Assembly (NCBI GenBank): GCA_021199655.1
Contig: JAJQHQ010000024.1
Span: 5,888 to 67,861 of the forward strand
Direction of reading: 5' to 3'
DNA length: 61,974 bases
Origin: Lachnospiraceae bacterium
GTDB lineage: Bacteria; Bacillota; Clostridia; Lachnospirales; Lachnospiraceae
In this document: positions 34,213 to 46,743 of the stretch, piece after piece
Layout of the letters: each line of letters opens with the position of its first letter
How positions within the stretch are numbered: the first letter of the stretch is position 1
Notes under the pieces: generated by a model
What the model was told of the DNA's origin: nothing
Database searches by the model: none
Seen by the model: only the letters and a program-made list of their open reading frames with translations
Program-made: the position numbers and the translations under genes

Positions 34213-37200
34213 ATGGAGAAAAACAGGATACGTCCTATTACTAATGGAAAAGGATTCCGTATGAGTTATCAGCGGCAGCAGGAAGTCCTTGAGATCCCGA
34301 ATCTCATTGAGGTTCAGAAAAACTCTTACCAGTGGTTTCTGAACGAAGGACTGAAGGAAGCCTTTGATGACATCTCACCGATTGAAGATTACGGCGGCAA
34401 GCTTAGTCTTGAGTTTGTGGATTTCAAGCTGTACGAGGATGATGTGAAATACTCGATTGAGGAGTGCGTGGAGCGTGACGCCACGTACGCGGCTCCTTTG
34501 AAGGTACGGGTGCGCCTCCATAATAAGGAAAATGATGAGATCAGCGAGCATGATATATTCATGGGTGATCTTCCGCTGATGACTGCGACAGGCACTTTCG
34601 TGATCAATGGCGCGGAGCGTGTTATCGTCAGCCAGCTTGTGCGTTCCCCCGGTATTTATTATACGATTGCTCACGACAAATTCGGCAAAAAGCTGTATTC
34701 CTGTCAGGTTATCCCGAACCGCGGCGCATGGCTCGAATATGAGACAGACTCCAATGATGTTTTTTATGTGCGTGTTGACCGGACCAGAAAGGTTCCGGTG
34801 ACGGTTCTTGCGCGTGCACTGGGCTTAAGCACGAATGCGGAGATCCTGGATTTCTTTGGTGAAGAGCCGAAGATCGTGGCGACTCTGGCAAAGGATACGG
34901 CTACCAATTATCAGGAAGGTCTGCTGGAGCTTTATAAAAAGATCCGTCCGGGTGAGCCTCTTGCCGTGGAGAGTGCGGAAAGCCTGATCATGAGCATGTT
35001 CTTTGATCCGCGCAGATACGATCTCGCAAAGGTCGGACGATATAAGTTCAATAAAAAGCTGATGTTCCGCAATCGGATTGCCGGACATGTCCTTGCGGAG
35101 GATGTTTTTGACGCATCGACCGGAGAAATCCTTGCGGAGGCCGGTACGGAGCTGACGCGCGAGCAGGCAGACGCGATTCAGAACGCTGCGGTTCCTTATG
35201 TGATGATCCGCACAGAAGAGCGTGATGTGAAAGTCATCTCCAGCATGATGGTGGATCTCAAAGCCTGGGTTGACTGTGAACCGAAGGAACTGGGTATTAC
35301 GGAGCTGGTGTATTACCCGGCGCTGAAGAACATTCTGGAAGAGAACGAGGATCCGGAGGATCAGAAGGAAGCAATCCGCCGTTCTGTCCATGAACTGATA
35401 CCGAAGCATATTACAAAGGAAGATATTCTTGCTTCCATTAATTATAACATGCATCTGGAATACGGCATCGGCAATGATGACGACATTGATCATCTGGGGA
35501 ACCGCCGTATCCGTGCAGTCGGCGAGCTGCTGCAGAATCAGTATCGGATTGGTCTGTCCAGACTCGAGAGAGTGGTTCGTGAACGTATGACGACGCAGGA
35601 GATTGAAGGCATTTCTCCACAGTCGCTGATCAATATCAAGCCGGTGACGGCTGCGGTCAAGGAATTCTTCGGTTCCTCCCAGCTGTCGCAGTTCATGGAT
35701 CAGAATAACCCCCTGGGTGAGCTGACGCACAAGCGCCGTCTGTCTGCACTTGGTCCTGGCGGACTTTCAAGAGAAAGAGCCGGATTCGAGGTTCGGGATG
35801 TACATTATTCTCATTACGGCAGAATGTGCCCGATTGAGACCCCTGAAGGTCCGAATATCGGTTTGATCAACTCTCTGGCCTGCTATGCGCGGATCAATGA
35901 ATATGGCTTTGTGGAGGCTCCATACCGAAAGATTGATCATTCGGATCCGAAGAACCCGCGTGTCACAGATGAAGTGGTCTATATGACAGCGGATGAAGAA
36001 GATAATTATCATGTGGCGCAGGCAAACGAAGCTCTGGATGAGGAAGGACATTTCGTTCGTAAGAATGTATCCGGCCGTTACCGCGAGGAGACGCAGGAAT
36101 ATGAGCGCACTATGTTTGACTTCATGGATGTGTCGCCAAAGATGGTATTTTCTGTGGCGACAGCATTGATTCCATTCCTGCAGAATGACGACGCGAACCG
36201 CGCTCTGATGGGATCCAACATGCAGCGTCAGGCCGTACCGCTTCTGACAACGGAGGCTCCGGTCGTGGGTACCGGTCTGGAGACAAAGACTGCGGTAGAC
36301 TCCGGCGTATGCGTGGTTGCAGAACATGCCGGCGTTGTGGAACGCTCAGAATCCAACCGTATTGTTGTACGCACGGATGACGGACAGCGCGAGGAGTATC
36401 ATCTGCGCAAGTTCGTTCGAAGCAATCAGAGCAACTGCTACAATCAGCGCCCGATCGTCAATAAGGGTGACCGGGTGGAAGCCGGAGATGTGATCGCTGA
36501 TGGTGCTTCTACATCCAATGGAGAGATCGCGCTGGGCAAGAACCCGCTGATCGGCTTTATGACCTGGGAAGGTTATAACTACGAGGACGCTGTCCTGATC
36601 AGTGAAAAGCTGGTGATGGACGATGTATATACTTCCGTCCATATTGAGGAATATGAGGCGGAGGCCCGCGATACAAAGCTTGGGCCGGAGGAGATCACAC
36701 GTGATGTTCCGGGCGTTGGTGATGAGGCGCTGAAGGATCTTGATGAGCGTGGAATCATCCGCATCGGTGCGGAGGTACGTGCCGGTGATATTCTGGTCGG
36801 CAAGGTGACGCCGAAGGGTGAGACGGAGCTGACCGCAGAGGAGCGGCTGCTGAGAGCTATTTTTGGCGAGAAAGCGCGTGAGGTGCGGGATACCTCTCTT
36901 AAGGTGCCGCACGGTGAGTATGGTATTGTCGTAGACGCGAAGGTATTTACGCGCGAGAACGGCGACGAGCTTTCTCCTGGTGTGAATCAGTCTGTCCGTA
37001 TCTATATCGCACAGAAGAGAAAGATTTCTGTCGGCGACAAGATGGCCGGCCGCCATGGCAACAAGGGTGTGGTTTCCCGTGTACTCCCGGTGGAGGATAT
37101 GCCGTTTTTGCCGAACGGGCGTCCGCTGGATATCGTATTGAACCCGCTGGGCGTGCCGTCCCGTATGAATATCGGGCAGGTGCTGGAGATTCACCTGAGT

Positions 37201-38067
37201 CTGGCTGCAAAAGCGCTTGGCTTTAATGTCTCTACGCCGGTCTTTGACGGCGCAAATGAGAAGGATATTATGGACACTCTGGAGCTCGCAAACGATTACG
37301 TGAATCTGGAGTGGGATGAATTTAAGGACAAACATGGCGATGAACTTTTGCCGGAAGTGCTGGATTATCTGTATGAGAATCGCGACCACAGGGCTCTCTG
37401 GAAGGGGGTTCCGATTTCCAGAGACGGGAAGGTTCAACTCCGTGACGGCCGTACAGGCGAGTATTTTGACGCTCCGACCACGATCGGCCACATGCACTAC
37501 CTGAAGCTCCATCATCTGGTGGATGACAAGATCCATGCGCGTTCTACCGGCCCGTACTCTTTGGTAACGCAGCAGCCTCTGGGCGGCAAGGCTCAGTTCG
37601 GCGGACAGCGTTTCGGTGAGATGGAGGTTTGGGCGCTGGAGGCTTACGGTGCGTCTTATACCCTGCAGGAGATCCTGACAGTCAAGTCGGATGACGTGGT
37701 TGGCCGTGTAAAGACATACGAAGCTATTATCAAGGGAGAAAATATCCCTGAGCCGGGCATTCCGGAATCATTTAAGGTACTCATCAAGGAGCTGCAGTCA
37801 CTCGGTCTCGATGTCAGAGTTCTGAAAGATGATGATACTGAGGTGGAGATTACTGAGACTTCGGATTACGCTGACACGGATTTCCGCGCTGTGATGGGAG
37901 ACGACCGCAGATATAATAATAAAGATGAAGAATCTCTTGGAGACTATGGTTACAGCCGCCAGGAGTTTAAAGGAGAAGAGCTGGTATCTGTCGATGAGAA
38001 AGAGATCGACGAGGACAGCACAGAGCTGTTTGAGGAACTTGAAGACAGCTTTAGTGAGGATGAATAA
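34213..38067 (+). CDS. rpoB: DNA-directed RNA polymerase subunit beta
   Basis: 1284 residues. The rifampicin region reads [15 protein letters not shown], then [21 protein letters not shown]; the residues equivalent to E. coli D516, H526 and S531 are wild type. The hybrid-binding and clamp regions ([43 protein letters not shown] segment) are intact. The C-terminus has an acidic extension ([12 protein letters not shown]). It starts a two-gene unit with rpoC; the 102-bp gap holds a dispersed repeat. Confidence 0.99.
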   Translation: MEKNRIRPITNGKGFRMSYQRQQEVLEIPNLIEVQKNSYQWFLNEGLKEAFDDISPIEDYGGKLSLEFVDFKLYEDDVKYSIEECVERDATYAAPLKVRVRLHNKENDEISEHDIFMGDLPLMTATGTFVINGAERVIVSQLVRSPGIYYTIAHDKFGKKLYSCQVIPNRGAWLEYETDSNDVFYVRVDRTRKVPVTVLARALGLSTNAEILDFFGEEPKIVATLAKDTATNYQEGLLELYKKIRPGEPLAVESAESLIMSMFFDPRRYDLAKVGRYKFNKKLMFRNRIAGHVLAEDVFDASTGEILAEAGTELTREQADAIQNAAVPYVMIRTEERDVKVISSMMVDLKAWVDCEPKELGITELVYYPALKNILEENEDPEDQKEAIRRSVHELIPKHITKEDILASINYNMHLEYGIGNDDDIDHLGNRRIRAVGELLQNQYRIGLSRLERVVRERMTTQEIEGISPQSLINIKPVTAAVKEFFGSSQLSQFMDQNNPLGELTHKRRLSALGPGGLSRERAGFEVRDVHYSHYGRMCPIETPEGPNIGLINSLACYARINEYGFVEAPYRKIDHSDPKNPRVTDEVVYMTADEEDNYHVAQANEALDEEGHFVRKNVSGRYREETQEYERTMFDFMDVSPKMVFSVATALIPFLQNDDANRALMGSNMQRQAVPLLTTEAPVVGTGLETKTAVDSGVCVVAEHAGVVERSESNRIVVRTDDGQREEYHLRKFVRSNQSNCYNQRPIVNKGDRVEAGDVIADGASTSNGEIALGKNPLIGFMTWEGYNYEDAVLISEKLVMDDVYTSVHIEEYEAEARDTKLGPEEITRDVPGVGDEALKDLDERGIIRIGAEVRAGDILVGKVTPKGETELTAEERLLRAIFGEKAREVRDTSLKVPHGEYGIVVDAKVFTRENGDELSPGVNQSVRIYIAQKRKISVGDKMAGRHGNKGVVSRVLPVEDMPFLPNGRPLDIVLNPLGVPSRMNIGQVLEIHLSLAAKALGFNVSTPVFDGANEKDIMDTLELANDYVNLEWDEFKDKHGDELLPEVLDYLYENRDHRALWKGVPISRDGKVQLRDGRTGEYFDAPTTIGHMHYLKLHHLVDDKIHARSTGPYSLVTQQPLGGKAQFGGQRFGEMEVWALEAYGASYTLQEILTVKSDDVVGRVKTYEAIIKGENIPEPGIPESFKVLIKELQSLGLDVRVLKDDDTEVEITETSDYADTDFRAVMGDDRRYNNKDEESLGDYGYSRQEFKGEELVSVDEKEIDEDSTELFEELEDSFSEDE

Positions 38068-38113
38068 AACAATTCCGTACAGGACTGTGAGAACGCGATA
38101 AGTTACGATGAAT

Positions 38114-38140
38114 GTAATTGTGAAGGTACTGAACAGTTAC
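38114..38140. repeat. Dispersed 27-bp palindromic repeat, copy 3
   Basis: GTAATTGT-N11-ACAGTTAC between rpoB and rpoC; loop GAAGGTACTGA, the same as in copy 1. Confidence 0.8.
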
Positions 38141-38169
38141 AAAGAATAGCGTGTGAAAGGAGTACCGTA

Positions 38170-41100
38170 ATGCCAGAGACAACAAAAAATGAAGCGTATC
38201 AGCCGATGACGTTTGATGCTATTCGAATCGGTCTGGCCTCTCCTGAAAAGATCCTGGAGTGGTCTCACGGAGAGGTAAAAAAGCCGGAGACGATCAACTA
38301 CAGGACGTTAAAGCCGGAAAAGGATGGACTTTTCTGCGAACGCATTTTCGGACCGAGCAAAGACTGGGAATGCCATTGCGGAAAGTATAAAAAGATTCGC
38401 TATAAGGGTGTTGTGTGTGACCGCTGCGGCGTAGAAGTGACCAAGTCCGCGGTTCGCCGTGAACGCATGGGGCATATCGTGCTGGCGGCACCGGTTTCCC
38501 ACATCTGGTATTTTAAGGGGATTCCCTCCAGAATGGGTCTGATGCTTGACATTTCTCCGCGTGTACTGGAGAAGATTCTGTATTTTGCCAATTATATTGT
38601 CCTGGATCCGGGAGAGACGGATCTGCACTACAAGCAGGTCCTGACTGAGCGGGAATATCAGGATGCGCTGGAGAAGTGGGGCAAAAAGTTCCGCGCCGGA
38701 ATGGGTGCGGAAGCTGTGAAGGAGCTTCTGGAGGCAATTGATGTTGAAAAGGAATCAGAGGAGCTTAAGGCTGCGCTCAAGGATTCTACAGGCCAGAAGC
38801 GCGCAAGGATCATCAAGCGACTGGAGGTCGTTGAGGCTTTCCGTGAGTCCGGCAACAAGCCGGAATGGATGATTATGACAGTGATTCCGGTGATTCCGCC
38901 TGATCTGCGCCCGATGGTACAGTTAGACGGCGGACGTTTCGCTACGTCTGACCTGAACGATCTGTATCGCCGGATCATCAACCGTAATAATCGTCTGAAG
39001 AGACTGCTGGAGCTGGGAGCACCGGATATTATCGTGCGCAATGAGAAACGTATGCTTCAGGAGGCAGTGGATGCGCTGATCGATAACGGCCGCCGCGGGC
39101 GTCCGGTTACCGGACCGGGCAACCGTGCCCTGAAGTCTCTCTCGGATATGTTGAAAGGTAAGTCCGGACGTTTCCGTCAGAATCTGCTCGGCAAGCGTGT
39201 TGACTACTCGGGGCGTTCTGTTATCGTTGTAGGTCCGGAACTGAAGATCTACCAGTGTGGTTTACCGAAAGAGATGGCAATAGAGCTGTTTAAGCCTTTC
39301 GTTATGAAAGAGCTTGTTGAGAACGGCACATCGCACAATATTAAAAACGCGAAGAAGATGGTAGAGCGTCTGCAGCCGGAAGTGTGGGATGTTCTGGAAG
39401 ACGTGATCAAAGAGCATCCGGTCATGCTGAACCGTGCCCCTACACTGCACCGTCTTGGTATTCAGGCATTTGAACCGATTCTGGTCGAGGGCAAGGCAAT
39501 CAAGCTGCATCCGCTCGTATGTACCGCTTTCAATGCGGACTTCGATGGAGACCAGATGGCTGTGCACCTTCCGCTTTCCGTGGAAGCACAGGCGGAATGC
39601 CGGTTCCTTATGCTCTCCCCGAACAACCTCCTGAAACCGTCTGATGGCGGACCGGTGGCAGTTCCCTCGCAGGATATGGTGCTCGGCATCTATTATCTGA
39701 CTCAGGAGAGACCCGGCGCGAAAGGAGAAGGGAAATTCTTCAAGAGCGTGGCGGAAGCAATTCTTGCCTATGAGAATAAATACATTACGCTGCAGTCAAA
39801 GATCACGGTGCGTATGAGCAAAAAGATGCCGGATGGCAGTGTGATCGTGGAGAATATAGAGTCTACTCTGGGACGGTTCCTGTTTAACGAGATCATCCCG
39901 CAGGATCTTGGCTTCGTAGACCGTTCTGTTCCGGGCAATGAGCTTAAGCTGGAGATCGATTTCCTTGTAAATAAGAAGGGGCTGAAGAGCATCCTTGAGA
40001 AAGTCATCGATATTCATGGCTCGACCAGAACAGCAGAAGTTCTCGATGACATCAAGGCAACGGGGTATAAATACTCGACTCAGGCAGCTATGACTGTTTC
40101 CATCTCGGATATGACTGTGCCGCCCAAGAAGCCGGAAATGATCAAGAATGCGCAGGATACGGTAGACCGGATCACCCGGAACTATAAGCGCGGCCTGATC
40201 ACCGACGAAGAACGTTACAAGGAAGTCGTGGAGACCTGGAAAGAAACGGATGATCAGCTGACAAAGGAACTGCTCGACGGACTTGATAAGTACAACAACA
40301 TTTTCATGATGGCGGATTCCGGAGCACGTGGTTCCAACAAGCAGATCAAGCAGCTTGCCGGTATGCGTGGCCTGATGGCTGATACGACCGGACACACAAT
40401 CGAGCTGCCGATCAAATCCAACTTCCGTGAGGGCCTGGACGTACTGGAATATTTCATGTCCGCACATGGTGCCCGTAAAGGACTTTCCGATACGGCACTT
40501 CGTACCGCAGACTCCGGTTACCTGACCAGACGTCTGGTAGATGTCTCACAGGATCTGATCGTCCGCGAGACAGACTGCAGTGAGGGTTGTGATGACATTC
40601 CGGGTATGTACGTGAGCACATTCTCGGATGGAAAAGAAGAGATTGAGAACATTCAGGAGCGTATCACAGGGCGTTTCTCCTGCGAGGACATCTGTGACAA
40701 AGACGGTGAGATCATTGTGAAAGCCAACCACATGATCACGCCGAGACGTGCGGCGCGTATTATGAAAGAAGGCGTCGATGCGGACGGCAAGCCGTTTGAG
40801 AAGATAAAGATCCGTTCCATCCTGACATGCCGCTCTCATATCGGAATCTGCTCCAAGTGCTACGGCGCGAACATGGCGACCGGTGAGCCTGTGCAGGTGG
40901 GTGAGTCTGTCGGCATCATCGCCGCACAGTCGATCGGTGAGCCGGGTACACAGCTGACCATGCGTACGTTCCATACAGGCGGCGTGGCCGGTGGTGATAT
41001 CACACAGGGTCTTCCGCGTGTCGAGGAGCTTTTCGAGGCCAGAAAGCCGAAAGGACTGGCGATCATTACGGAGATAGCCGGTACGGCTACCTTAAGGGAT

Positions 41101-41988
41101 ACGAAGAAAAAACGTGAGATTGTGGTGACCAACGAGGAGACAGGTGATTCCAAGACCTACCTGATTCCCTACGGTTCCAGAATCAAGCCGGTAGATGGCA
41201 TACATCTGGAGGCTGGTGATGAGCTGACCGAAGGCAGTGTGAATCCGCATGATATTCTGAAGATCAAGGGTGTGGAAGCTGTGCAGGATTATATGCTCCG
41301 CGAGGTACAGCGTGTATATCGGCTTCAGGGCGTGGAAATCAATGATAAGCATATTGAGGTCATTGTGCGTCAGATGCTGAAAAAGATCCGTATTGAGACC
41401 AATGGCGATACGGACTTCCTGCCCGGCAGCCTTGTGGATATCCTGGATTATGAGGATACCAATGCGCGTATGATCGAGGAAGGCAAGGAGCCTGCCGACG
41501 GCAAACGCATCATGCTCGGTATCACCAAGGCTTCTCTGGCGACGAATTCCTTCCTGTCCGCGGCGTCCTTCCAGGAGACGACAAAGGTGCTGACGGACGC
41601 GGCAATCAAAGGCGAGAAGGACCCGCTTGTCGGCCTGAAGGAAAATGTTATTATAGGTAAGCTGATCCCGGCAGGTACAGGTATGAAGCGCTACCGCAAT
41701 GTCGAGATTGATACCTCAGGGACAGACGATGCTGAATATGAGCAGCTGCGTCTGGATGAATATGATGATGACGCTGAGCCTATTGACGATACGCAGGAGA
41801 TGACGTTTGAGGAACTGATCGAGGAGGCAGAATCGGAAGCAGCTGAAGCTGAGACGACGGAATCCGGGAATGCTGCGTTAGAGACGACAGCGTCTGAGGC
41901 AGGAGAAACGGAGAATCCGGAAGCTTCAGATTCAGATGAGGATAACGCAGACGGAGATGCTGCAGAGTCTGTGGATGAGGATAATTGA
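38170..41988 (+). CDS. rpoC: DNA-directed RNA polymerase subunit beta'
   Basis: 1272 residues. The N-terminal zinc finger ([20 protein letters not shown]) and the catalytic magnesium loop [14 protein letters not shown] are present, as is the second zinc site ([13 protein letters not shown]) and the bridge/trigger region. The last ~70 residues are an unusual, low-complexity acidic tail rich in E, S, T, A and D (ending SVDEDN). Its function is unknown, but it is not needed for catalysis in relatives without it. A strong terminator follows. Confidence 0.99.
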   Translation: MPETTKNEAYQPMTFDAIRIGLASPEKILEWSHGEVKKPETINYRTLKPEKDGLFCERIFGPSKDWECHCGKYKKIRYKGVVCDRCGVEVTKSAVRRERMGHIVLAAPVSHIWYFKGIPSRMGLMLDISPRVLEKILYFANYIVLDPGETDLHYKQVLTEREYQDALEKWGKKFRAGMGAEAVKELLEAIDVEKESEELKAALKDSTGQKRARIIKRLEVVEAFRESGNKPEWMIMTVIPVIPPDLRPMVQLDGGRFATSDLNDLYRRIINRNNRLKRLLELGAPDIIVRNEKRMLQEAVDALIDNGRRGRPVTGPGNRALKSLSDMLKGKSGRFRQNLLGKRVDYSGRSVIVVGPELKIYQCGLPKEMAIELFKPFVMKELVENGTSHNIKNAKKMVERLQPEVWDVLEDVIKEHPVMLNRAPTLHRLGIQAFEPILVEGKAIKLHPLVCTAFNADFDGDQMAVHLPLSVEAQAECRFLMLSPNNLLKPSDGGPVAVPSQDMVLGIYYLTQERPGAKGEGKFFKSVAEAILAYENKYITLQSKITVRMSKKMPDGSVIVENIESTLGRFLFNEIIPQDLGFVDRSVPGNELKLEIDFLVNKKGLKSILEKVIDIHGSTRTAEVLDDIKATGYKYSTQAAMTVSISDMTVPPKKPEMIKNAQDTVDRITRNYKRGLITDEERYKEVVETWKETDDQLTKELLDGLDKYNNIFMMADSGARGSNKQIKQLAGMRGLMADTTGHTIELPIKSNFREGLDVLEYFMSAHGARKGLSDTALRTADSGYLTRRLVDVSQDLIVRETDCSEGCDDIPGMYVSTFSDGKEEIENIQERITGRFSCEDICDKDGEIIVKANHMITPRRAARIMKEGVDADGKPFEKIKIRSILTCRSHIGICSKCYGANMATGEPVQVGESVGIIAAQSIGEPGTQLTMRTFHTGGVAGGDITQGLPRVEELFEARKPKGLAIITEIAGTATLRDTKKKREIVVTNEETGDSKTYLIPYGSRIKPVDGIHLEAGDELTEGSVNPHDILKIKGVEAVQDYMLREVQRVYRLQGVEINDKHIEVIVRQMLKKIRIETNGDTDFLPGSLVDILDYEDTNARMIEEGKEPADGKRIMLGITKASLATNSFLSAASFQETTKVLTDAAIKGEKDPLVGLKENVIIGKLIPAGTGMKRYRNVEIDTSGTDDAEYEQLRLDEYDDDAEPIDDTQEMTFEELIEEAESEAAEAETTESGNAALETTASEAGETENPEASDSDEDNADGDAAESVDEDN

Positions 41989-42003
41989 TAGCAGGATAGA
42001 AAG

Positions 42004-42030
42004 AAAGACCCGGCGCTGCCGGGTCTTTCC
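42004..42030 (+). terminator. Terminator of rpoBC
   Basis: AAAGACCCGGC / GCCGGGTCTTT with GCT loop; symmetric, so it may also serve the convergent VanZ-like gene. Confidence 0.85.
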
Positions 42031-42089
42031 AGTCTTATGATGAGCAGATCTTTTTATTATTAATTTAATATCATTTCTGTTCCTGATTC

Positions 42090-42917
42090 CTATTCCTCTT
42101 TTCTGTCTCTGAGGTTATGAATCAGATTCTTCAATGACATATCTTCAGACAGACTGTCGGATTGGTTCTGGCGTTTTTTCTTCTCTGAAGCAGAAGTCTG
42201 TGCGCTGTAGTTGCTGTATCCGCCGTTTGGCTGCATGTTGTAGCTGTTGTATCCGCCGTTCGGCTGTGAGTTGTAGCTGTTATATCCGTTGTTTGGCTGC
42301 GAGCTGTAAGCATTGCGGCCATTTATCGGCTGCTGTACACCGTAGTATCCCTGCGGGAAGTTTACATAAGGAGACTGCGCCGTTTCGAGCGAGGATGCGG
42401 TTTCTTTTTTGGCACGCTTCTTCTTATGGCTGAATGGACGGAATATAGTTTTTCTGCCGGTCCATCCTACGATCCGAACGAGAATAATGCCCCAGAAGAC
42501 GCCAAATGAGTCGATGAGGACATCGCGTACAGACGGGCCCCGCCCATTCACAAATGACTGGTGATACTCGTCCCCGCCGGCAAATGCAACACAGAAAAGC
42601 CCTGCTGTGAGCATGAGCGGCAGCCCATGGAGACCATAAACATACAGTGGGAATGAGACTGCGACAGCTAGAGCAAAGTATTCTGTCATATGGGCAATTT
42701 TCCGAACCACGCCGTTGAACCTTGTCGCCAGAGCTGAAATCTCGGAAGGCTCCAGATCGGCGTCAAGGATGACGTTGCCGGCTTCTACCACCGTGTAGCT
42801 GACCTGATAGCTTAAGTTGGAAGATGTCGTGGCATCCTGTGCGGAAAAACAGAAAATCACATACATCATCAGGATAGCAGGAATAAAAGACAAAGGTTTT
42901 AAAAGCTTAACTAACAT
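42090..42917 (-). CDS. VanZ-like membrane protein with Tyr/Asn/Gly-rich tail
   Basis: 275 residues from ATG 42917 (GAGGTGATAG upstream); a longer frame would start before the ribosome site. VanZ motifs: RKIAHMTEYFALA, DEYHQSFVNGRGPSVRDVLIDSFG. Four membrane helices (around LSFIPAILMMYVIFCFS, YFALAVAVSFPLYVY, PLMLTAGLFCVAFAG, VFWGIILVRIVGW). After residue ~175 comes a cytosolic basic linker and a tail with repeats NGGYNSYN-QP. VanZ homologues are widespread; nothing suggests glycopeptide resistance, since no van genes are near. It sits between rpoC and rpsL on the opposite strand. Confidence 0.85.
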   Translation of the reverse strand: MLVKLLKPLSFIPAILMMYVIFCFSAQDATTSSNLSYQVSYTVVEAGNVILDADLEPSEISALATRFNGVVRKIAHMTEYFALAVAVSFPLYVYGLHGLPLMLTAGLFCVAFAGGDEYHQSFVNGRGPSVRDVLIDSFGVFWGIILVRIVGWTGRKTIFRPFSHKKKRAKKETASSLETAQSPYVNFPQGYYGVQQPINGRNAYSSQPNNGYNSYNSQPNGGYNSYNMQPNGGYSNYSAQTSASEKKKRQNQSDSLSEDMSLKNLIHNLRDRKEE

Positions 42918-43111
42918 GTCTATCACCTCTGATTCTTCATTAATATATACATGGGGAAAACACAACGAATTCTTTTTTCAAAACTATGGCCAATGCAATT
43001 ATTCTGGACAGTTACGGCCATTTTAGCATTCTGAACTTCGAGTGTCTACCCATTTTATGAAATTCTAAGAAATAAAAAAATGCTGTTGAAAATTATTTAC
43101 AAAAAAAGCTC

Positions 43112-43140
43112 TTGACAAGAAAATACTGCTTTCGTATAAT
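43112..43140 (+). promoter_or_regulatory. Promoter of the str operon (rpsL-rpsG-fusA)
   Basis: TTGACA, 17-bp spacer, TATAAT: a perfect consensus. The 42918-43111 stretch before it has no gene; GGACAGTTACGG at ~43008 may be half of a dispersed repeat. Confidence 0.9.
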
Positions 43141-43262
43141 GGAGCAGTGCGTGAAAACGTGATGTTTTTGCGCATATTTTCAGGCAACCATGGCCGCTTT
43201 CCATTTAGACGGATGTGCGGCTGACCCGAGTAAAACGAATTTTATCAGGAGGTGAAGGAAGA

Positions 43263-43685
43263 ATGCCAACATTCAACCAGTTAGTCAGAAAAGGCAGACA
43301 GACATCGGTCAAAAAGTCGACCGCGCCGGCACTCCAGAAAGGGTACAATTCTCTTCAGAAGAAGCAGACCAACACGTCTTCTCCGCAGAAGAGAGGTGTG
43401 TGCACCGCTGTGAAGACCGCGACGCCGAAGAAGCCGAATTCCGCTCTTCGTAAGATCGCCAGAGTACGTCTGTCCAACGGTATCGAGGTTACAAGCTATA
43501 TTCCGGGCGAGGGACACAACCTTCAGGAGCACAGCGTAGTGCTGATCCGAGGAGGAAGAGTCAAGGACCTTCCGGGTACCAGATACCATATTGTAAGAGG
43601 TACGCTTGATACCGCCGGTGTTGCCAAGAGACGTCAGGCACGTTCCAAGTATGGTGCCAAGAGACCGAAAGAAGCAAAGAAATAA
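43263..43685 (+). CDS. rpsL: 30S ribosomal protein S12
   Basis: 140 residues from ATG 43263 with AGGAGG upstream. [13 protein letters not shown] at the N-terminus and [21 protein letters not shown] in the decoding loop; the lysine associated with streptomycin sensitivity is unchanged. [12 protein letters not shown] ends the protein. First gene of the str operon; 195 bp without a gene separate it from rpsG. Confidence 0.98.
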   Translation: MPTFNQLVRKGRQTSVKKSTAPALQKGYNSLQKKQTNTSSPQKRGVCTAVKTATPKKPNSALRKIARVRLSNGIEVTSYIPGEGHNLQEHSVVLIRGGRVKDLPGTRYHIVRGTLDTAGVAKRRQARSKYGAKRPKEAKK

Positions 43686-43829
43686 TACCGGTTTCAGAGA
43701 TTTACCTTAGTATCACATGAAAACAGATTTGTGTTTCACCTTATGCGGAGTTCGTATTACCAGGTGGTTGCAGGTTAATATAGAAGTCCAAGCATGAACA
43801 CGGAAAGAAACAATCGTGAGTACCTGTGA

Positions 43830-44351
<522 letters not shown>

Positions 44352-44402
44352 AACAGAAAGCGGCATAGACGATGCTGTCTGTCTGATGAGGAGGAAAAAA
44401 AT

Positions 44403-46520
44403 TTGGCTGGTAGAGAATATCCATTAGAGAGAACCAGAAATATCGGTATCATGGCTCATATCGATGCGGGTAAGACTACATTGACCGAACGTATTCTGTA
44501 TTACACCGGCGTGAACTACAAGATCGGTGATACACATGAAGGTACCGCTACAATGGACTGGATGGAGCAGGAGCAGGAAAGAGGTATTACCATCACCTCC
44601 GCCGCCACCACCTGCCACTGGACGCTGCAGGAGAACTGCAAGCCGAAGGCGGGAGCTCTGGAGCATCGTATCAACATCATTGATACTCCGGGCCATGTGG
44701 ATTTTACGGTAGAGGTTGAACGTTCTCTTCGTGTACTGGACGGCGCTGTCGGCGTCTTCTGTGCAAAGGGAGGCGTAGAGCCGCAGTCTGAGAACGTTTG
44801 GCGCCAGGCTGATACCTACAATGTTCCTCGTATGGCATTTATTAATAAGATGGATATCATGGGTGCGGATTTCTACGGAGCTGTAGAGCAGATCCGCAAC
44901 AGACTGGGCAAGAATGCGATCATCCTTCAGCTGCCGATCGGCAAGGAGGACAATTTCAAAGGCATAATTGACCTGTTTGAGATGAAGGCTTATATCTACA
45001 ATGACGACAAGGGCGAGGATATCTCGATCACGGACATTCCTGAGGATATGGCAGAGGACGCGGAGCTTTACCGTGCTGAGCTGGTCGAGAAGGTCTGCGA
45101 GCTGGACGACGATCTCACGATGATGTATCTGGAAGGAGAAGAGCCGTCTGTAGAGCAGATGAAAGCCGCGCTGCGCAAAGCGACCTGCGAATGTGCAGCT
45201 GTTCCGGTATGCTGTGGAAGCGCATACCGCAATAAGGGTGTTCAGAAGATGCTGGATGCTGTCATTGAATATATGCCGGCACCGACGGACATTCCGCCGA
45301 TCAAGGGTACGGATATGGATGGCAACGAAGTCGTGAGACATTCTTCCGATGAGGAGCCGTTCTCCGCTCTGGCATTCAAGATCATGGCGGATCCGTTTGT
45401 AGGTAAGCTTGCATTCTTCCGTGTTTACTCCGGTACGATGAACTCCGGTTCCTATGTGCTGAACGCGACGAAGGGCAAAAAAGAGCGTGTGGGACGTATC
45501 CTGCAGATGCATGCGAATAAGCGTGCCGAGCTTGACAAGGTATATTCCGGAGATATCGCTGCGGCTGTTGGCTTTAAGCTGACGACGACCGGTGATACGA
45601 TCTGCGATGAGCAGCATCCGGTGATCCTGGAGTCCATGGAGTTCCCGGAGCCTGTTATCGAGCTCGCAATCGAGCCGAAGACCAAAGCCGGACAGGGCAA
45701 GATGGGCGAGGCACTCGCGAAGCTGGCTGAGGAAGACCCGACATTCCGTGCTCATACGGATACAGAGACTGGTCAGACCATTATCGCCGGTATGGGTGAG
45801 CTTCATCTGGAGATCATCGTTGACCGTCTGCTCCGAGAGTTCAAAGTAGAAGCGAATGTCGGTGCTCCGCAGGTTGCTTACAAGGAGACCTTTACAAAAG
45901 AGGTTACTGTGGACAGCAAGTACGCGAAGCAGTCCGGTGGCCGTGGACAGTATGGTCACTGTAAGGTAATCTTCACACCGATGGATCCGAACGGAGAGAA
46001 GACTTTCGAGTTTGAGTCTACGGTTGTCGGCGGCGCGATTCCGAAGGAATATATTCCGGCAGTCGGCGAAGGTATCGAGGAAGCGGCAAAAGCCGGTGTT
46101 CTCGGCGGTTTCCCGGTGCTCGGCGTACACGCGAATGTGTATGACGGATCGTTCCATGAGGTCGATTCCAGTGAGATGGCATTCCATATCGCCGGTTCTC
46201 TGGCATTCAAGGACGCGATGAAGCAGGGAAATCCGGTTCTGCTTGAGCCGATCATGAAAGTGGAAGTAACGATGCCTGAGGAGTATATGGGCGACGTTAT
46301 CGGCGATATCAACTCCCGCCGCGGACGTATTGAAGGTATGGATGATCTCGGTGGCGGCAAGATCGTCAGAGGCTATGTGCCGCTGGCAGAGATGTTCGGT
46401 TATTCCACAGACCTTCGTTCCAAGACGCAGGGCCGCGGCAACTACTCCATGTTCTTTGAGCGTTACGAGCAGGTACCGAAGTCCGTACAGGAGAAGGTTT
46501 TAAGTGAGAGGTCAAAGTAA
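44403..46520 (+). CDS. fusA: Elongation factor G
   Basis: 705 residues with a TTG start (AGGAGG 8 nt upstream). GTPase motifs: [26 protein letters not shown] and NKMD. Domains II-V follow at normal length, with [10 protein letters not shown] in domain IV. It catalyses translocation on the ribosome. Standard third gene of the str operon. The long open frame on its opposite strand is a codon-bias shadow. Confidence 0.98.
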   Translation: MAGREYPLERTRNIGIMAHIDAGKTTLTERILYYTGVNYKIGDTHEGTATMDWMEQEQERGITITSAATTCHWTLQENCKPKAGALEHRINIIDTPGHVDFTVEVERSLRVLDGAVGVFCAKGGVEPQSENVWRQADTYNVPRMAFINKMDIMGADFYGAVEQIRNRLGKNAIILQLPIGKEDNFKGIIDLFEMKAYIYNDDKGEDISITDIPEDMAEDAELYRAELVEKVCELDDDLTMMYLEGEEPSVEQMKAALRKATCECAAVPVCCGSAYRNKGVQKMLDAVIEYMPAPTDIPPIKGTDMDGNEVVRHSSDEEPFSALAFKIMADPFVGKLAFFRVYSGTMNSGSYVLNATKGKKERVGRILQMHANKRAELDKVYSGDIAAAVGFKLTTTGDTICDEQHPVILESMEFPEPVIELAIEPKTKAGQGKMGEALAKLAEEDPTFRAHTDTETGQTIIAGMGELHLEIIVDRLLREFKVEANVGAPQVAYKETFTKEVTVDSKYAKQSGGRGQYGHCKVIFTPMDPNGEKTFEFESTVVGGAIPKEYIPAVGEGIEEAAKAGVLGGFPVLGVHANVYDGSFHEVDSSEMAFHIAGSLAFKDAMKQGNPVLLEPIMKVEVTMPEEYMGDVIGDINSRRGRIEGMDDLGGGKIVRGYVPLAEMFGYSTDLRSKTQGRGNYSMFFERYEQVPKSVQEKVLSERSK

Positions 46521-46561
46521 GACATCCGTAAGGCAGACCTTTATTAAAGGTAATATATTTG

Positions 46562-46588
46562 GTATTTGTGAAGCTGCTGAACAGTTAC
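46562..46588. repeat. Dispersed 27-bp palindromic repeat, copy 4
   Basis: GTATTTGT-N11-ACAGTTAC between fusA and tuf; left arm partly degenerate. Confidence 0.65.
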
Positions 46589-46667
46589 TAGATTTGTAAA
46601 ATGAACCATTTGCCGCGGGAGAGCCGCGGCGGATGGCAATAAAAGTAATAATATTTGCAAAAAAAAC

Positions 46668-46696
46668 TTGAAAACACGCACGTTTTGAAATATAAT
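46668..46696 (+). promoter_or_regulatory. Promoter of tuf
   Basis: TTGAAA, 17-bp spacer, TATAAT, 48 bp before the gene; it lets tuf be expressed apart from fusA. Confidence 0.85.
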
Positions 46697-46743
46697 CAGA
46701 GCAGCGTTTTTAGAAGCAATTGTATTGAAGGAGGAAAATCACA

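Noticed and set aside
35600-35800. Possible rifampicin resistance in rpoB or streptomycin resistance in rpsL
   Set aside because: The resistance positions read as wild type in both genes.
42090-42917. VanZ as a glycopeptide-resistance gene
   Set aside because: VanZ-like membrane proteins are common; no vanA-type ligase or regulators are present.
44424-46187. 587-codon open frame antisense to fusA
   Set aside because: Codon-bias shadow of a highly expressed gene; no ribosome site and no recognisable domain. The same holds for the long antisense frames over tuf (46696-47847) and rpoB (36346-37536).
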